64,000 nt of DNA from the NCBI RefSeq assembly GCF_011801145.1, contig NZ_CP046172.1, positions 9,858,001 to 9,922,000 of the forward strand. The letters run 5' to 3'. The notes under the pieces are model-generated. The model searched no databases. It had not been told where the DNA came from and was given only the letters and a program-made list of their open reading frames with translations. Positions 24,690 through 35,416 of the stretch are shown one piece after another. Position 1 is the first letter of the stretch, and each line of letters opens with the position of its first letter. This stretch comes from Nocardia arthritidis. GTDB lineage: Bacteria > Actinomycetota > Actinomycetes > Mycobacteriales > Mycobacteriaceae. The position numbers were made by a program, and so were the translations under genes.

Positions 24690-25532
24690 CTATTCGGCGA
24701 GACCGGTCGCGCGCGCGGAGAACTCCCAAAGCTGTTCGGCCAGTTCCGGATCCGCCGCCTGCCTGGTGCGCGGCGGCTCCTCCAGCTTGAATCGGTTGTA
24801 ATACTTGCCGTTGATGTCATCGGACGTGGTGGCCAGGTGTACCAGCGGGTCCGCGCCCTTGTCCGGCTGGATGAAGAACGGCCGGGACAGCGGCGAACGG
24901 ATGAGCCTGCCGAGGCCGAGCGGGGCATGATCGTAGACGTGGGTGGCGACCGAGCCGGGATGGAATGCGGCGGTGACCAATCCGCTGCCGGCGGTCCGCC
25001 GGGCCAGCTCCCTGGTGAACAGGATGTTCGCCAATTTGGTTGTGGCATAGGCGCCGAACTGGCTGAAGGCGCCGGTCGGCGCGTTCACCGTGGTCAGGTC
25101 GAGCCTCGCGAAGCGATAGGTCAGGCTCGCGGTGTTGATCACCCTGGCCTTCGCCCGGCGCAACTCGTCGAGCAGCAGGTTGGTGAGCAGGAACGGCGCC
25201 AGGTGGTTGATCTGGAAGGTCAGCTCATTACCGTCCTCGGTGACCGCGCGCCGGGGTAGCGCACCGCCCGCGTTATTGGCCAGTATGTCGATGCGCGGAT
25301 ACCGATCTCGCAATTGGTCGGCGAGTTTGCGCACCTCGCCGAGCTTGGCGAAATCGGCGAGGAACGCCTCGCCACCCACCTGACGCGCCACCTCGGCCGT
25401 GCGCTCCGGCGAACGCCCGACCACCGCGACGGTCGCGCCGCGGGCCGCCAACTTCTTCGCGGCCTGCGCGCCGATGCCCAGGCTCGCGCCCGTTATCACC
25501 ACCGTCTTCCCGGCCAGATCGGTTTCCGCCAT
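24690..25532 (-). CDS. SDR-family oxidoreductase (retinol dehydrogenase-like)
   Basis: A 280-residue SDR: VVITGASLGIGAQAAKKLA, ILANNAGGALP, RVINTASLTYRF and the catalytic Y-x-x-x-K in FGAYATTKLANILF. It is convergent with the previous SDR (stops 8 bp apart) but is a different subfamily, similar to retinol dehydrogenase/protochlorophyllide-reductase-like enzymes. The substrate is unknown. Confidence 0.9.
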   Translation of the reverse strand: MAETDLAGKTVVITGASLGIGAQAAKKLAARGATVAVVGRSPERTAEVARQVGGEAFLADFAKLGEVRKLADQLRDRYPRIDILANNAGGALPRRAVTEDGNELTFQINHLAPFLLTNLLLDELRRAKARVINTASLTYRFARLDLTTVNAPTGAFSQFGAYATTKLANILFTRELARRTAGSGLVTAAFHPGSVATHVYDHAPLGLGRLIRSPLSRPFFIQPDKGADPLVHLATTSDDINGKYYNRFKLEEPPRTRQAADPELAEQLWEFSARATGLAE

Positions 25533-25800
25533 CGCTACCTCCCACGCACGATCGTCAATTGCCTCCGATAGTTGTCGCTACCGCCGGTAACGGCAAGAGT
25601 TTCGGCGCGGTGTGCGGCGATCTCGTCGGCGCTCCGATCGCTGACCTGCCGACCGGTCGAGTCCCGCGTGTTGGTGTGTATGGTGCGGCTGGCCCTCCTA
25701 CATACTCACAGGAGCATTCGGCCGCACGTCCTGGCCGAGGCAGGTGTGAGGTGGCGAGGGCCGACGCAGCTTCAAACTCGATCGAAAGTGCCGAAACGAC

Positions 25801-28173
25801 ATGCGAGTCGACGGGCGGGACATCCCGGTCACGGGCAGCCTGCTACAGCCGCTGACCCGGCGGACAAGTGACATCATCCGGGTCGTGCTCGCCGCGCTGT
25901 GGCTCGCGGTGGTCGTCGCAGGTTCGCTGATCACCCGCCCGGAATGGCTCGCGCTGGAACGGTCCGTCTCCAATATCGTCGGCTTCCTCAACCCGGATCA
26001 GTCCAATCTGATCTACCTGGTCTACGGCATGGCGATCCTGGCGCTGCCGTTCGCGATCCTGCTGGAGCTGATCATCGGCAGGCAGTGGAAACTGCTCGCC
26101 GGATACGCCGCGGCAGGCGCGATGGCCGGGCTGCTGCTCTCCATCACCGGCACCGGGCTGTCCGCGCCGAAATGGCATCTGCAGGTGCCGGATCGGCTGG
26201 ACACCTTCCTGTCCCAGTTCCTCGACGATCCGCGCTGGATCGCCATGATCGCGGCGATGCTCACCGTGTCGAGTCCGTGGCTGCCGACCCGGCCGCGCCG
26301 CTGGCTGTGGTTCCTGCTGCTCGCCTTCGCACCCATCCACCTGGTGGTCAGCCTCGTCGTGCCCGCCAGGGCGATGTTCGGGCTCGCGATCGGCTGGCTG
26401 GTCGGCGCGGTGATCGTGCTGCTGGTCGGCACGCCGGCGCTGGAGGTACCGCTGGAGGCCGCCGTCCGGGTACTGGCCCGGCGCGGCCATACCGTCACCG
26501 CGATCCGGGTGATCCGGCCCGGCGGTCCAGGGCCGCTCGTGCTCAACGCGACCGTCGACGGGCCGGAGCGCATGCTGGTGGTCGATATGTACGGCCGCAA
26601 TCAGCGCAGCCACGGCGCGCTGCGAATATTGTGGCGCTGGTTGACCTTTCGCAGCGGCGAGGTAGCCGCGCTGCACGCGTCGATGCACCGCGCCGTGGAA
26701 CATCGCGCGCTGATGGCGCTGGCCATCGACGATATCGGGCTGGCGGCGCATGCACCGGTCGCGGTGGCCGCGCTGGAACGCGGCTGGATGGTGTACGCGC
26801 ACACCGTGCCCAAAGGCACCCCGATCAACGAATTGCCAAGCGACGTATTGCCTTCGGTGTGGAAGTCGCTGGCGACGCTGCACGCCGAACAGATCGCGCA
26901 CGGCGATCTGAACCCGCACGAGATCCGGATCGACAACGGCACCACCCTTTTCGGCGGATTCAATGCCGCCGAATACGGCGCGTCCGACGCTCAGATCCAC
27001 GCCGACGCCGCCCAGTTGATGGTCGCGACAACGGCGCTGTTCGGCGCGGAGACCGCGGTGCGCGCCGCGATGGATTCCCTTGGGCAGCAGGCGGTGCTGG
27101 CCGCCTCTGGACGACTCATCAAGTCCGCCATGCCATCCGGCCTGCGCAAGGCGATACCCGATTGGTCCGCCGCGGTTTCGGCGGCCCGCGACGAGGTCGG
27201 CAAACAGACCGGCCGCGACCGCATCGAGGCCGACCGGGTCACCCGGTTCAGCCGCAACCAGCTCATCCAGCTGGTGCTGCTGATCGGATTGGTCTATGTC
27301 GCATACCCGTTCATCAGCCAGGTGCCCACCTTCTTCACCCAGCTGCTCACCGCGAACTGGTGGTGGGCGCTGTTCGGGCTCGGTGCGTCGGCGCTCACCT
27401 ATCTCGGCACCGCGGCGGCGCTGTGGGCCTGCGCCTCCGGGCTGGTGAAATTCACCAACCTGGTGATCATGCAGGTGGCAAACACCTATGCGGCCACCAC
27501 GACGCCCGCCGGTATCGGCGGTCTGGCGTTGAGCGTGCGGTTCCTGCAGAAGGGCGGGCTCGGCGCGGTCCGGGCGACGGCGGCGGTCGCCCTCCAGCAG
27601 GCGGTGCAGGTGATCACCCACATCGGCCTGCTGCTCGTATTCAGCGTGCTCGCCGGTACCTCGGCCGATCTTTCGCATATCGTGCCCGACCCGACGGTGC
27701 TCTATCTGCTCGGCGGTGTCGGGGTCGGCATCGTCGGCGCGTTCATGTTCGTACCGAAACTGCGTGGCTGGCTGAATGATTCGTTCCGGCCACAGTTACG
27801 TCAGGTCCTCAGCGAACTCGGCGAGCTGGCCAGGGATCCGAAACGTTCCTCGGTGATCATTCTCGGCTGTGCGGCGCTGACGCTAGGCCAGGCGCTCGCG
27901 CTGTGGGGCAGCGTCCAGGCGTTCGGCGGCGGCACCACCTTCATCACCGTCACCATCGTCACGATGATCGGCGGCACGCTGGCGTCCGCGGCGCCGACGC
28001 CGGGCGGTGTCGGCGCCGTCGAGGCCGCGCTGATCGGTGGTCTGGCGGCCTTCGGTCTTCCCGCGGAGATCGCGGTGCCGTCGGTACTGCTCTACCGCGT
28101 GCTCACCTGCTGGCTGCCGGTATTCGGCGGCTGGTGGATCATGCGCTGGCTCACCGCGCGCGACATGATCTGA
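25801..28173 (+). CDS. Flippase-like (LPG synthase TM) protein with internal pseudokinase domain
   Basis: A 790-residue membrane protein with three parts. Residues ~30-220 hold several membrane helices. Residues ~230-440 form a soluble APH/LPS-kinase-like domain with a catalytic-loop relic H367-G-D-L-N-P-H-E374. The motif's Asn is Glu, and the DFG-type Asp is Gly386 (FGGFNAA), so phosphotransfer is unlikely. Residues ~470-790 are the lysylphosphatidylglycerol synthase TM (UPF0104) domain, ending in TPGGVGAVEAAL and the final helices. The family is linked to lipid translocation. The pseudokinase may sense lipid or nucleotide. The gene stands alone. Confidence 0.85.
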   Translation: MRVDGRDIPVTGSLLQPLTRRTSDIIRVVLAALWLAVVVAGSLITRPEWLALERSVSNIVGFLNPDQSNLIYLVYGMAILALPFAILLELIIGRQWKLLAGYAAAGAMAGLLLSITGTGLSAPKWHLQVPDRLDTFLSQFLDDPRWIAMIAAMLTVSSPWLPTRPRRWLWFLLLAFAPIHLVVSLVVPARAMFGLAIGWLVGAVIVLLVGTPALEVPLEAAVRVLARRGHTVTAIRVIRPGGPGPLVLNATVDGPERMLVVDMYGRNQRSHGALRILWRWLTFRSGEVAALHASMHRAVEHRALMALAIDDIGLAAHAPVAVAALERGWMVYAHTVPKGTPINELPSDVLPSVWKSLATLHAEQIAHGDLNPHEIRIDNGTTLFGGFNAAEYGASDAQIHADAAQLMVATTALFGAETAVRAAMDSLGQQAVLAASGRLIKSAMPSGLRKAIPDWSAAVSAARDEVGKQTGRDRIEADRVTRFSRNQLIQLVLLIGLVYVAYPFISQVPTFFTQLLTANWWWALFGLGASALTYLGTAAALWACASGLVKFTNLVIMQVANTYAATTTPAGIGGLALSVRFLQKGGLGAVRATAAVALQQAVQVITHIGLLLVFSVLAGTSADLSHIVPDPTVLYLLGGVGVGIVGAFMFVPKLRGWLNDSFRPQLRQVLSELGELARDPKRSSVIILGCAALTLGQALALWGSVQAFGGGTTFITVTIVTMIGGTLASAAPTPGGVGAVEAALIGGLAAFGLPAEIAVPSVLLYRVLTCWLPVFGGWWIMRWLTARDMI

Positions 28174-28230
28174 CGGTGGATAGTAACGTCCGTTAGCTCA
28201 AGGGACGGTTAAGAACGACACCGACTCCCG

Positions 28231-28253
28231 ACTCGAGCAAATGTACTCGAGCA
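28231..28253. promoter_or_regulatory. Direct repeat ACTCGAGCA x2 upstream of TetR gene
   Basis: ACTCGAGCA occurs at 28231-28239 and 28245-28253, 14 bases apart start to start, each holding the palindrome CTCGAG. It lies ~127 bp upstream of the TetR ATG and could be its operator. Confidence 0.35.
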
Positions 28254-28379
28254 GAATGTTGTTCATTTCCGGTCAGCTGTTCATGATCGGAGGGACGCGT
28301 CGAGTGCGCCATAGGGCATGCGGCGCAATCTGTTCCGCTCGGGACGGATCGGCGAAGTTGTTCGAAAGTGGGGAGGACC

Positions 28380-28931
28380 ATGGACCGCCGTGTCCACCGG
28401 ACCAGAAGCGTGCTGCATCGCGCCTTGATAGAGCTGATGCTGGAACGCGGCTACGACCGAATCACCGTGCGCGACATACTCGCTCGCGCCGATGTCGGAC
28501 GATCGACGTTCTACGCGCACTTCCGGGACAAGGATGATCTGCTGCTGGTGAGCAGCACCGAATATCTGCGCGCCGCGGTGGCGGCGGCCAGGTCGGAGCG
28601 GGCGAGCGCGGAACCGCTCGCGCCGATCGCGACGCTGTTCCGGCTGGCCGCCGAACATCCCGAGGTATACCGGGCGCTGTTGGGCCGCAAGAGCAGTGGC
28701 GTACTGCTGCGCGCGACCCAGCGCATGGTGGCGGAGATCCTCACCGAACAGCTCACCGGTCGGCTCGGCCTGGATGAGGCCGAATTGGCAAGCACCATCA
28801 CATTTTTGGCATGGGGTGTGGTCGGTCTGCTCGGCGCGATCGCCGAAGCCGATCCGCCGATCACCGCGGACCAGGCATACGAGCGCTTCGTCCAGTTGGT
28901 GGGGCCGGGGCTCATCGCCGAGGTCGCCTGA
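28380..28931 (+). CDS. TetR-family regulator
   Basis: A 183-residue TetR protein starting MDRRVHRTRSVLHRAL, with GGGGAGG upstream. The HTH is ITVRDILARADVGRSTFYAHFRDKDDLL (quoted as parts ITVRDILARADVGR and STFYAHFRDKDDLL; residues ~24-50). The C-terminal ligand domain is of the TetR_C_33-like type. No divergent partner; the flanking flippase-like gene ends 206 bp upstream. Target genes are not evident. Confidence 0.9.
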   Translation: MDRRVHRTRSVLHRALIELMLERGYDRITVRDILARADVGRSTFYAHFRDKDDLLLVSSTEYLRAAVAAARSERASAEPLAPIATLFRLAAEHPEVYRALLGRKSSGVLLRATQRMVAEILTEQLTGRLGLDEAELASTITFLAWGVVGLLGAIAEADPPITADQAYERFVQLVGPGLIAEVA

Positions 28932-28953
28932 GCCGAAAGACGCCGCGCGGGAA

Positions 28954-29292
28954 TCAGTTTCCGTACTGCAGGGTGTCGGGCCGCTCGACCAGGAGGACGT
29001 GCGCCGGATCATCGGCCACCGGGCGGTGCCGAACACCCTTGGGCACCACGAAGATTTCGCCGGCCCGCAGGATTACCGGCTCGCGCCCCTCGAGTTCGAT
29101 CCGGAACGAACCATCCCAGCACAGGAACATCTCGTCCTCGTCGTGATGGTGCCACGGGAACTCGCCGTGCAGTTGGGCGACGCGGACCACCGAATCGTTG
29201 ACCACCGCCAGCTCCCGCTGCTGGAAGGGCCCCGGCAGGCCCGCGATGACCTCGGGTATCGAAACCGGTTCGGTGCTTCGTGCTGTCGTCAT
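28954..29292 (-). CDS. Cupin-domain protein
   Basis: A 112-residue single-cupin protein. Cupin motif 1 shows the metal ligands in FPWHHHDEDEMFLCWDG (HxH with a later Glu), and motif 2 includes FVVPKGVRHRPVAD with the fourth His. The small size and intact metal site fit a mannose-6-phosphate isomerase-like or dioxygenase-like cupin of unknown substrate. It is divergent from the MocR gene 63 bp away, which may regulate it. Start ATG at 29292. Confidence 0.85.
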   Translation of the reverse strand: MTTARSTEPVSIPEVIAGLPGPFQQRELAVVNDSVVRVAQLHGEFPWHHHDEDEMFLCWDGSFRIELEGREPVILRAGEIFVVPKGVRHRPVADDPAHVLLVERPDTLQYGN

Positions 29293-29355
29293 AGCGCCAT
29301 CGTCCGGCGGCTCCGCGTGCCGATCCAGCGCCAATTCGGCAGAATTGGTTTGCTC

Positions 29356-30780
29356 ATGGATCCAATCAAGGTGACCGAACGACTCGGCCGCTGGTCGGCA
29401 GGCCGCGGACCGCTCTATGTGCTGCTCGCCGCGCGGCTGCGCCAGCTCATCGACGACGGCGAACTGCCGCCGGGCACCCGGCTGCCGCCGGATCGGGTAT
29501 TCGCGAGTGCACTCGCGGTGGGGCGCAGCACCGTGGTGGCCGCGTACGACCTGCTGCACGGCGAGGGCCGGATCGTCCGGCGGCAGGGCAGCGGCACCCG
29601 GGTCGCGGGACCGGCCACCGCGAGCGGTCCCGACACCACCGCCGAACCGATGTTCCTCGATCTGTTGGAGCCGCGGGCCGGTGTCGTCTCGCTGGCCTGT
29701 GCGGCGCCCGATACGCCGCCGCCGGAACTGATCGAGGCGTACACCGCGATACTGCCCGCGCTCGCCCGGACCACCGATGACATGGGCTATCACCCGGCCG
29801 GTCATTCGGCGCTGCGCCGTGCCATCGCCAGTCGTTTCGCCGAGCGCGGCGTGCCGACCGAACCGGCCCAGATCCTGGTGACAACCGGTGGGCAGCAAGC
29901 GCTTTCGCTGCTGGCCCGGGCGTTTTCCCGGCCCGGGGACCGGGTGCTCGTCGAGGCGCCGACCCACCCCGGCGCGCTGGAGGTGTTCCGGGAGGCGGCG
30001 ACGGTGCTGCGCGGCCTGCCGCCCGGGTTGGCGGGCTTCGCGACGGCGGTGCGCGAGCACCGTCCGGCGCTGGCGTACGTCATCCCGACCTTCCACAATC
30101 CGACCGGCGCGGTGCTGACCGCGCTGGAACGCGCCCGGCTCGCGGAAATGGCTGTCGCGCAGGATATTCCGGTTATCGACGACGAGGTGCTGGCCGAACT
30201 CGGCTTCCCCGGCGTCGAAACGCCGCTGCCGTTGGCCGCGTATATGGACAACGGCATAACCACTGGTTCGCTGAGTAAAACCATCTGGGGCGGCCTTCGC
30301 ATCGGCTGGATCAGGGCGGATGCGGCCGTTGTCGGCCGGATGGCCCGGCTGCGCGCGGTACACGACCTCGGCGGCAATCTGCCCGCCCAGCTGGCCGCGG
30401 CCGAATTGCTGCCGCTGATGGGAAAGGTGTTGCGGCGCACGGCCGTCGAGCGACAGCAGCGCCACGACCACTTGCGCGCGGAACTGGGCAGGCTGCTGCC
30501 CGAATGGCCGGTGCCGCCGGTCACCGGCGGGCAGACACTGTGGGTGTGCCTGCCGCGCGGCGACGGCACCTCGTTCACCCAAATCGCGCTGCGCCACGGC
30601 GTTTCGGTGCTACCGGGCAGCGGGCTGGACCCCGGTGACGAGTACACCGACCACATCCGCCTGCATTTCATGCACCCGCCGGAGGTGCTGAGCCGGGCGG
30701 CCGAGCGGCTCGCCGACGCGTGGCGCGACTACCGGCCACCGGCGCACGCGCCGAAAGTGCCTTCGCCGTTGGCCATCTGA
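29356..30780 (+). CDS. MocR/PdxR-type GntR-aminotransferase regulator
   Basis: A 474-residue fusion. Residues ~15-85 form the GntR HTH (ELPPGTRLPPDRVFASAL, VGRSTVVAAYDLLHGEG). Residues ~110-460 form an aminotransferase class I domain with YVIPTFHNPTGAVL, IDDEVLAEL and the PLP-Lys in TTGSLSKTIWGGLRIGW. Such regulators sense PLP or amino compounds. The frame is open far upstream, but ATG 29356 directly precedes the family N-terminus. It is divergent from the cupin gene, the likeliest target. Confidence 0.92.
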   Translation: MDPIKVTERLGRWSAGRGPLYVLLAARLRQLIDDGELPPGTRLPPDRVFASALAVGRSTVVAAYDLLHGEGRIVRRQGSGTRVAGPATASGPDTTAEPMFLDLLEPRAGVVSLACAAPDTPPPELIEAYTAILPALARTTDDMGYHPAGHSALRRAIASRFAERGVPTEPAQILVTTGGQQALSLLARAFSRPGDRVLVEAPTHPGALEVFREAATVLRGLPPGLAGFATAVREHRPALAYVIPTFHNPTGAVLTALERARLAEMAVAQDIPVIDDEVLAELGFPGVETPLPLAAYMDNGITTGSLSKTIWGGLRIGWIRADAAVVGRMARLRAVHDLGGNLPAQLAAAELLPLMGKVLRRTAVERQQRHDHLRAELGRLLPEWPVPPVTGGQTLWVCLPRGDGTSFTQIALRHGVSVLPGSGLDPGDEYTDHIRLHFMHPPEVLSRAAERLADAWRDYRPPAHAPKVPSPLAI

Positions 30781-30790
30781 GCGCGTGCGA

Positions 30791-31396
30791 TCAGCGTGCG
30801 TCGAGCAGTTCGAGCGCCTCGGCGGCGGTGCGGCAACCGTTCGTGACCAACTCCAGGCTGGCCAGCGACGCGGTGTGCATATCTTCGGTCATCGCGGCGA
30901 CGCAATCCGACACCGGATATACGGTGAACCCGAGATCCGTTGCGTGCCTGGCTGTTTGCTCGACGGTGATATTGGTGGCGACGCCGGTGACGAACAGGGT
31001 GTCGATACCGCGCTCGGTGAGCCAGGCCGCGGCTCGGTTACCGGCCAGCCCGGAGAGCTTCTGGTTGTCGAACACCTCGGTCGCCTGGTCGATCATTTCC
31101 GGAATCAACTGGCTGCCAGGAGACTCCGGGCGCAGCTCGGTCTGCGCCGCACCCACCGACCGCATGAATCCGGTATTGCGCACCAGTTCGCCCTCGCCGA
31201 CCGGAATGGTGAACCTGGTGAACAGCACCGGTACCGAACGATCCAGAGCGGCCCGATGGAACGCGACCGCGCGCGGGACCACCCCGCTCTTCGCCACCGG
31301 CGCAGCGAAGATCGGCCCGAAGAACCCCTCCGGCTTGATCACATTCACCTGCCAGTGCAACGCGAGCACCGCCGCGCGAATTCGTGGGACTGCCAT
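30791..31396 (-). CDS. Isochorismatase-like protein lacking catalytic Asp and Cys
   Basis: A 201-residue protein of the isochorismatase/cysteine hydrolase fold. The conserved Lys is kept (K113 in VFDNQKLSGL). The usual Asp of the DxQ motif is His14 (LALHWQVNV), and the nucleophilic Cys of the TNxCV motif is Thr144 (VATNITVEQTAR). With two of three catalytic residues gone, it is probably not a hydrolase; it may bind a ligand or work by a different chemistry. It follows the acyl-CoA synthetase gene by 30 bp on the same strand, so the two are likely co-transcribed. Confidence 0.83.
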   Translation of the reverse strand: MAVPRIRAAVLALHWQVNVIKPEGFFGPIFAAPVAKSGVVPRAVAFHRAALDRSVPVLFTRFTIPVGEGELVRNTGFMRSVGAAQTELRPESPGSQLIPEMIDQATEVFDNQKLSGLAGNRAAAWLTERGIDTLFVTGVATNITVEQTARHATDLGFTVYPVSDCVAAMTEDMHTASLASLELVTNGCRTAAEALELLDAR

Positions 31397-31426
31397 GCGC
31401 CCGAAGATAGCAGCCGCGCGTCGTTG

Positions 31427-32998
31427 TCAAGCCGAGCCGACTTCCCGCAGTTGGGATTTCACCACCTTGCCGCTTGCGTTGCGCGGCAGCTCCGGCACCA
31501 GCACCAAAGCCTTCGGATGCTTGTAGCGGGCCAGATTCTCGTTGAGGAACGGCTCCAGTTCGGCCAGTGTCAGCTCATCGCTCGAATCATTCAGTGCGAC
31601 AACGGCGACCGGCACCTCGCCCCACTTCTCGTGCGCCCGGCCGACCACCGCCGCCTCCCGGATCTTCGGATGCGCGAACAGCGCGTTCTCCACCTCGGCG
31701 CAGTAGATGTTCTCACCGCCGGAGATGATCATGTCCTTCTTGCGGTCCACCACCCAGATGAAGCCCTCCGGGTCCTGGCGCACCAGATCGCCGGAGTGGA
31801 ACCAGCCGCCGGCGAACGCCTCGGCCGTCGCCTCCGGCTTGTTCCAGTAGCCCTGCATGAGAGTCGGTCCGCGGTAGACGATTTCGCCGACCTCGCCGGG
31901 CGCGACATCGTTCATCTCGTCGTCGACGATGCGGGCCTGGATGGTCGGGATCGGTTTGCCGACCGAGCCCAGTTTGCGCAGCGCGTCCCGGCCCTCCAGC
32001 ACACAGGTGATCGGCGACATCTCGGTCTGGCCGAATACCGCGACGCTCACCGCGTCCGGGAAGCAGTCCGCCATCGCCCGCAGCACCGTCTCCGATGCGG
32101 GCGCCGCGCCCCAACCGAGCACGCGCAGTGCGAGTTTGCGCTGTTTGACGGTCGGATGGTCACAGATGAGCTGCCATTGCGCCGGGACGCAGAATGCGGA
32201 GGTCGCGCCCTCCGCCTCCACCGCGTCGAGATATTCGCCCGCGTCGAAGGCGCCGAGCGGATGCAGAACGGTCTTGGCGCCCAACAGGAACGCCGGCGCC
32301 AAGCTGCCGAGCCCGGCGATGTGGAACAGCGGCGACGAGCAGAAGCCGATGGTCTCCTGATCCAGCTGCATCGCCCGGATACAGGTCAGCGCTTGGGAAT
32401 TCATATTGGCGTAGGAGAGCACCGCACCCTTCGGGCTGCCGGTGGTGCCCGACGTATACATGATCAGCGCGGGAGTATCTTCCGGGATATCAAGGGGCAC
32501 ATGGGGTTCGCCCGGCTCGGCAAGCGCGTCTTCGAAGCCGACCACACCGTCGCCCGTTCGGCCGCCGATGACGAAACAGGTTTTCAGCTCGGCGAACTGG
32601 GCCGTCATCGCCGTCGCCAGCGGTTGCAGCAGCGTATCGGTGACGATCGCCTTGGCGCCGCTGTCGCCGACGATGTAGGCGACCTCGGGCGGGGTGAGCC
32701 GGAAATTCACCGGGACCGCGATCGCGCCGAGCGCGTTGACGCCGAAGACGGCCTCCAGATATTCCGGATAGTTCAGCGCGAGGATCAGCACCCGATCGCC
32801 GAAGCCGACGCCGCGCCGGGCGAGCGCGTCGGCGAATCGCAGTGAACGCTCGTGCAGCTGCCGCCAGGTGGTGTCGACGCCGCGAAACCGCACCGCCACC
32901 GCGTCCGGGCGCATGGCCGCATGGGTGGCGATCTGGTTGTTCCAGTGGTTGCGCCGCGACCGGATCGGCTCGTCGAACGCCTGGGTGGGAGTGGTCAT
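31427..32998 (-). CDS. Long-chain acyl-CoA synthetase (FadD-type, AMP-forming)
   Basis: A 523-residue ANL-superfamily ligase. The P-loop is LIMYTSGTTGSPKGAVLSY; further motifs are FGQTEMSP, GEIVYRGPTLMQGYW, the hinge WFHSGDLVRQDPEGFIWVVDRKKD, and the C-terminal catalytic Lys in LPRNASGKVVKSQLR. It activates a carboxylic acid to its CoA thioester via the acyl-AMP. The start MTTPTQAFDE at 32998 has GAGGAG upstream. It is divergent from a nitronate monooxygenase and upstream of the degenerate isochorismatase-like gene. Confidence 0.94.
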   Translation of the reverse strand: MTTPTQAFDEPIRSRRNHWNNQIATHAAMRPDAVAVRFRGVDTTWRQLHERSLRFADALARRGVGFGDRVLILALNYPEYLEAVFGVNALGAIAVPVNFRLTPPEVAYIVGDSGAKAIVTDTLLQPLATAMTAQFAELKTCFVIGGRTGDGVVGFEDALAEPGEPHVPLDIPEDTPALIMYTSGTTGSPKGAVLSYANMNSQALTCIRAMQLDQETIGFCSSPLFHIAGLGSLAPAFLLGAKTVLHPLGAFDAGEYLDAVEAEGATSAFCVPAQWQLICDHPTVKQRKLALRVLGWGAAPASETVLRAMADCFPDAVSVAVFGQTEMSPITCVLEGRDALRKLGSVGKPIPTIQARIVDDEMNDVAPGEVGEIVYRGPTLMQGYWNKPEATAEAFAGGWFHSGDLVRQDPEGFIWVVDRKKDMIISGGENIYCAEVENALFAHPKIREAAVVGRAHEKWGEVPVAVVALNDSSDELTLAELEPFLNENLARYKHPKALVLVPELPRNASGKVVKSQLREVGSA

Positions 32999-34307
<1,309 letters not shown>

Positions 34308-34308
34308 C

Positions 34309-35181
34309 TCAGGCCAGATATATGACGGCGATGCCCGCGGTGACGGCGCAGGTAGCCAGGATCCGCGGCATTCCGAAACCCTCCTTGAACAGGACAGCAC
34401 CCAACACGGCGCCGACGATGATGCTGGATTCGCGCATGGCGGCGATATCGGCGAGGGCGCCGCGGGTCTGCGCCCACAGAATCAGGCCGTAGGCGAGCAC
34501 GCTGAGTACGCCGCCGGTCAGGCCGATTCGCCATACCGGGCGCACCGCGGTCACCAGGGCACGGCCGCGCACGGCGAATGCGGCGATCGGCAGGGCGGCC
34601 TGGCCCAGCAGCATCAACCAGGCGATGTAACCAAGTGTGCTGTGCGCCAGCCGAACTCCGATACCGTCCACCGTCGTGTATGCGGCGATCACCAGCCCCG
34701 TCGCGAATGCGGCGCCGATGGCGGCCGGCCTGCTCGGATGTATGCGATGACCCCAGAACACCAGGCAGGCAAGGCCGATCGAGATCAGCAGGACTCCGGC
34801 GAGTTGCCCGGCGCTGGGAATCTCACCCAGCACCAGTGCGGCGAGCAGGGTGACCACCAGCGGCGAGGTGCCGCGGGCCAGCGGGTAGGTCTGACTGAGA
34901 TCGCCGAACCGGTAGGACAGCATCAGCAGGCAGTTGTACGCGATATGCAATGCCGCCGAAGCCGCCAGATACGGCCAGCTGCGTGGATCCGGCCCAATCG
35001 CGAGACATACCAACGGAATTGCGCAGAGCGTGCAACCCAGCGTTACCAGCGTCAGCGACGCCGTCTTATCCGGAATCCAGTGCGCGATGGCATTCCAGCC
35101 GGCATGCAGTAGCGCCGCGACCAGGGCGGCGAGTACGACCTCGACCGGAATTCCGGACGTCGACAGGTTCGCTGCGTTCAT
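34309..35181 (-). CDS. EamA/DMT-family transporter
   Basis: A 290-residue membrane protein with ten predicted helices: LLHAGWNAIAHW, SQTYPLARGTSPLVVTLLAAL (first EamA repeat end) and ALADIAAMRESSIIVGAVLG (second). This resembles the PhnA-like/YdcZ-neighbouring EamA group. It probably exports a small metabolite. It is convergent with the nitronate monooxygenase, the stops being 1 bp apart. Confidence 0.88.
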   Translation of the reverse strand: MNAANLSTSGIPVEVVLAALVAALLHAGWNAIAHWIPDKTASLTLVTLGCTLCAIPLVCLAIGPDPRSWPYLAASAALHIAYNCLLMLSYRFGDLSQTYPLARGTSPLVVTLLAALVLGEIPSAGQLAGVLLISIGLACLVFWGHRIHPSRPAAIGAAFATGLVIAAYTTVDGIGVRLAHSTLGYIAWLMLLGQAALPIAAFAVRGRALVTAVRPVWRIGLTGGVLSVLAYGLILWAQTRGALADIAAMRESSIIVGAVLGAVLFKEGFGMPRILATCAVTAGIAVIYLA

Positions 35182-35416
35182 GGCGGACTCTCTCGCTCGG
35201 CCCGTTTCCGGGCAGGTTGATGGAGTCCTCCAGGCTTTTATCCCGTCAGATGTCGGCCGCGGCCTCGGCGTAGCTCGGTCCAGTCCGCGCGGACCTGATT
35301 ATGTTGCGGCTGAGTGCGATTGGTGCTCGCACCGGCGGCCCGCACGCGGAACCCTATACGCGATCAATGTTTTCGACCCTAGCCGTTGCGGGCCGGTAGC
35401 ACGAGTGGGTTTTCGG

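Noticed and set aside
25843..27678. Long open frame opposite the flippase-like gene
   Set aside because: Arg/Gly/His-rich composition typical of antisense frames in high-G+C genes; the opposite strand encodes a clear protein.
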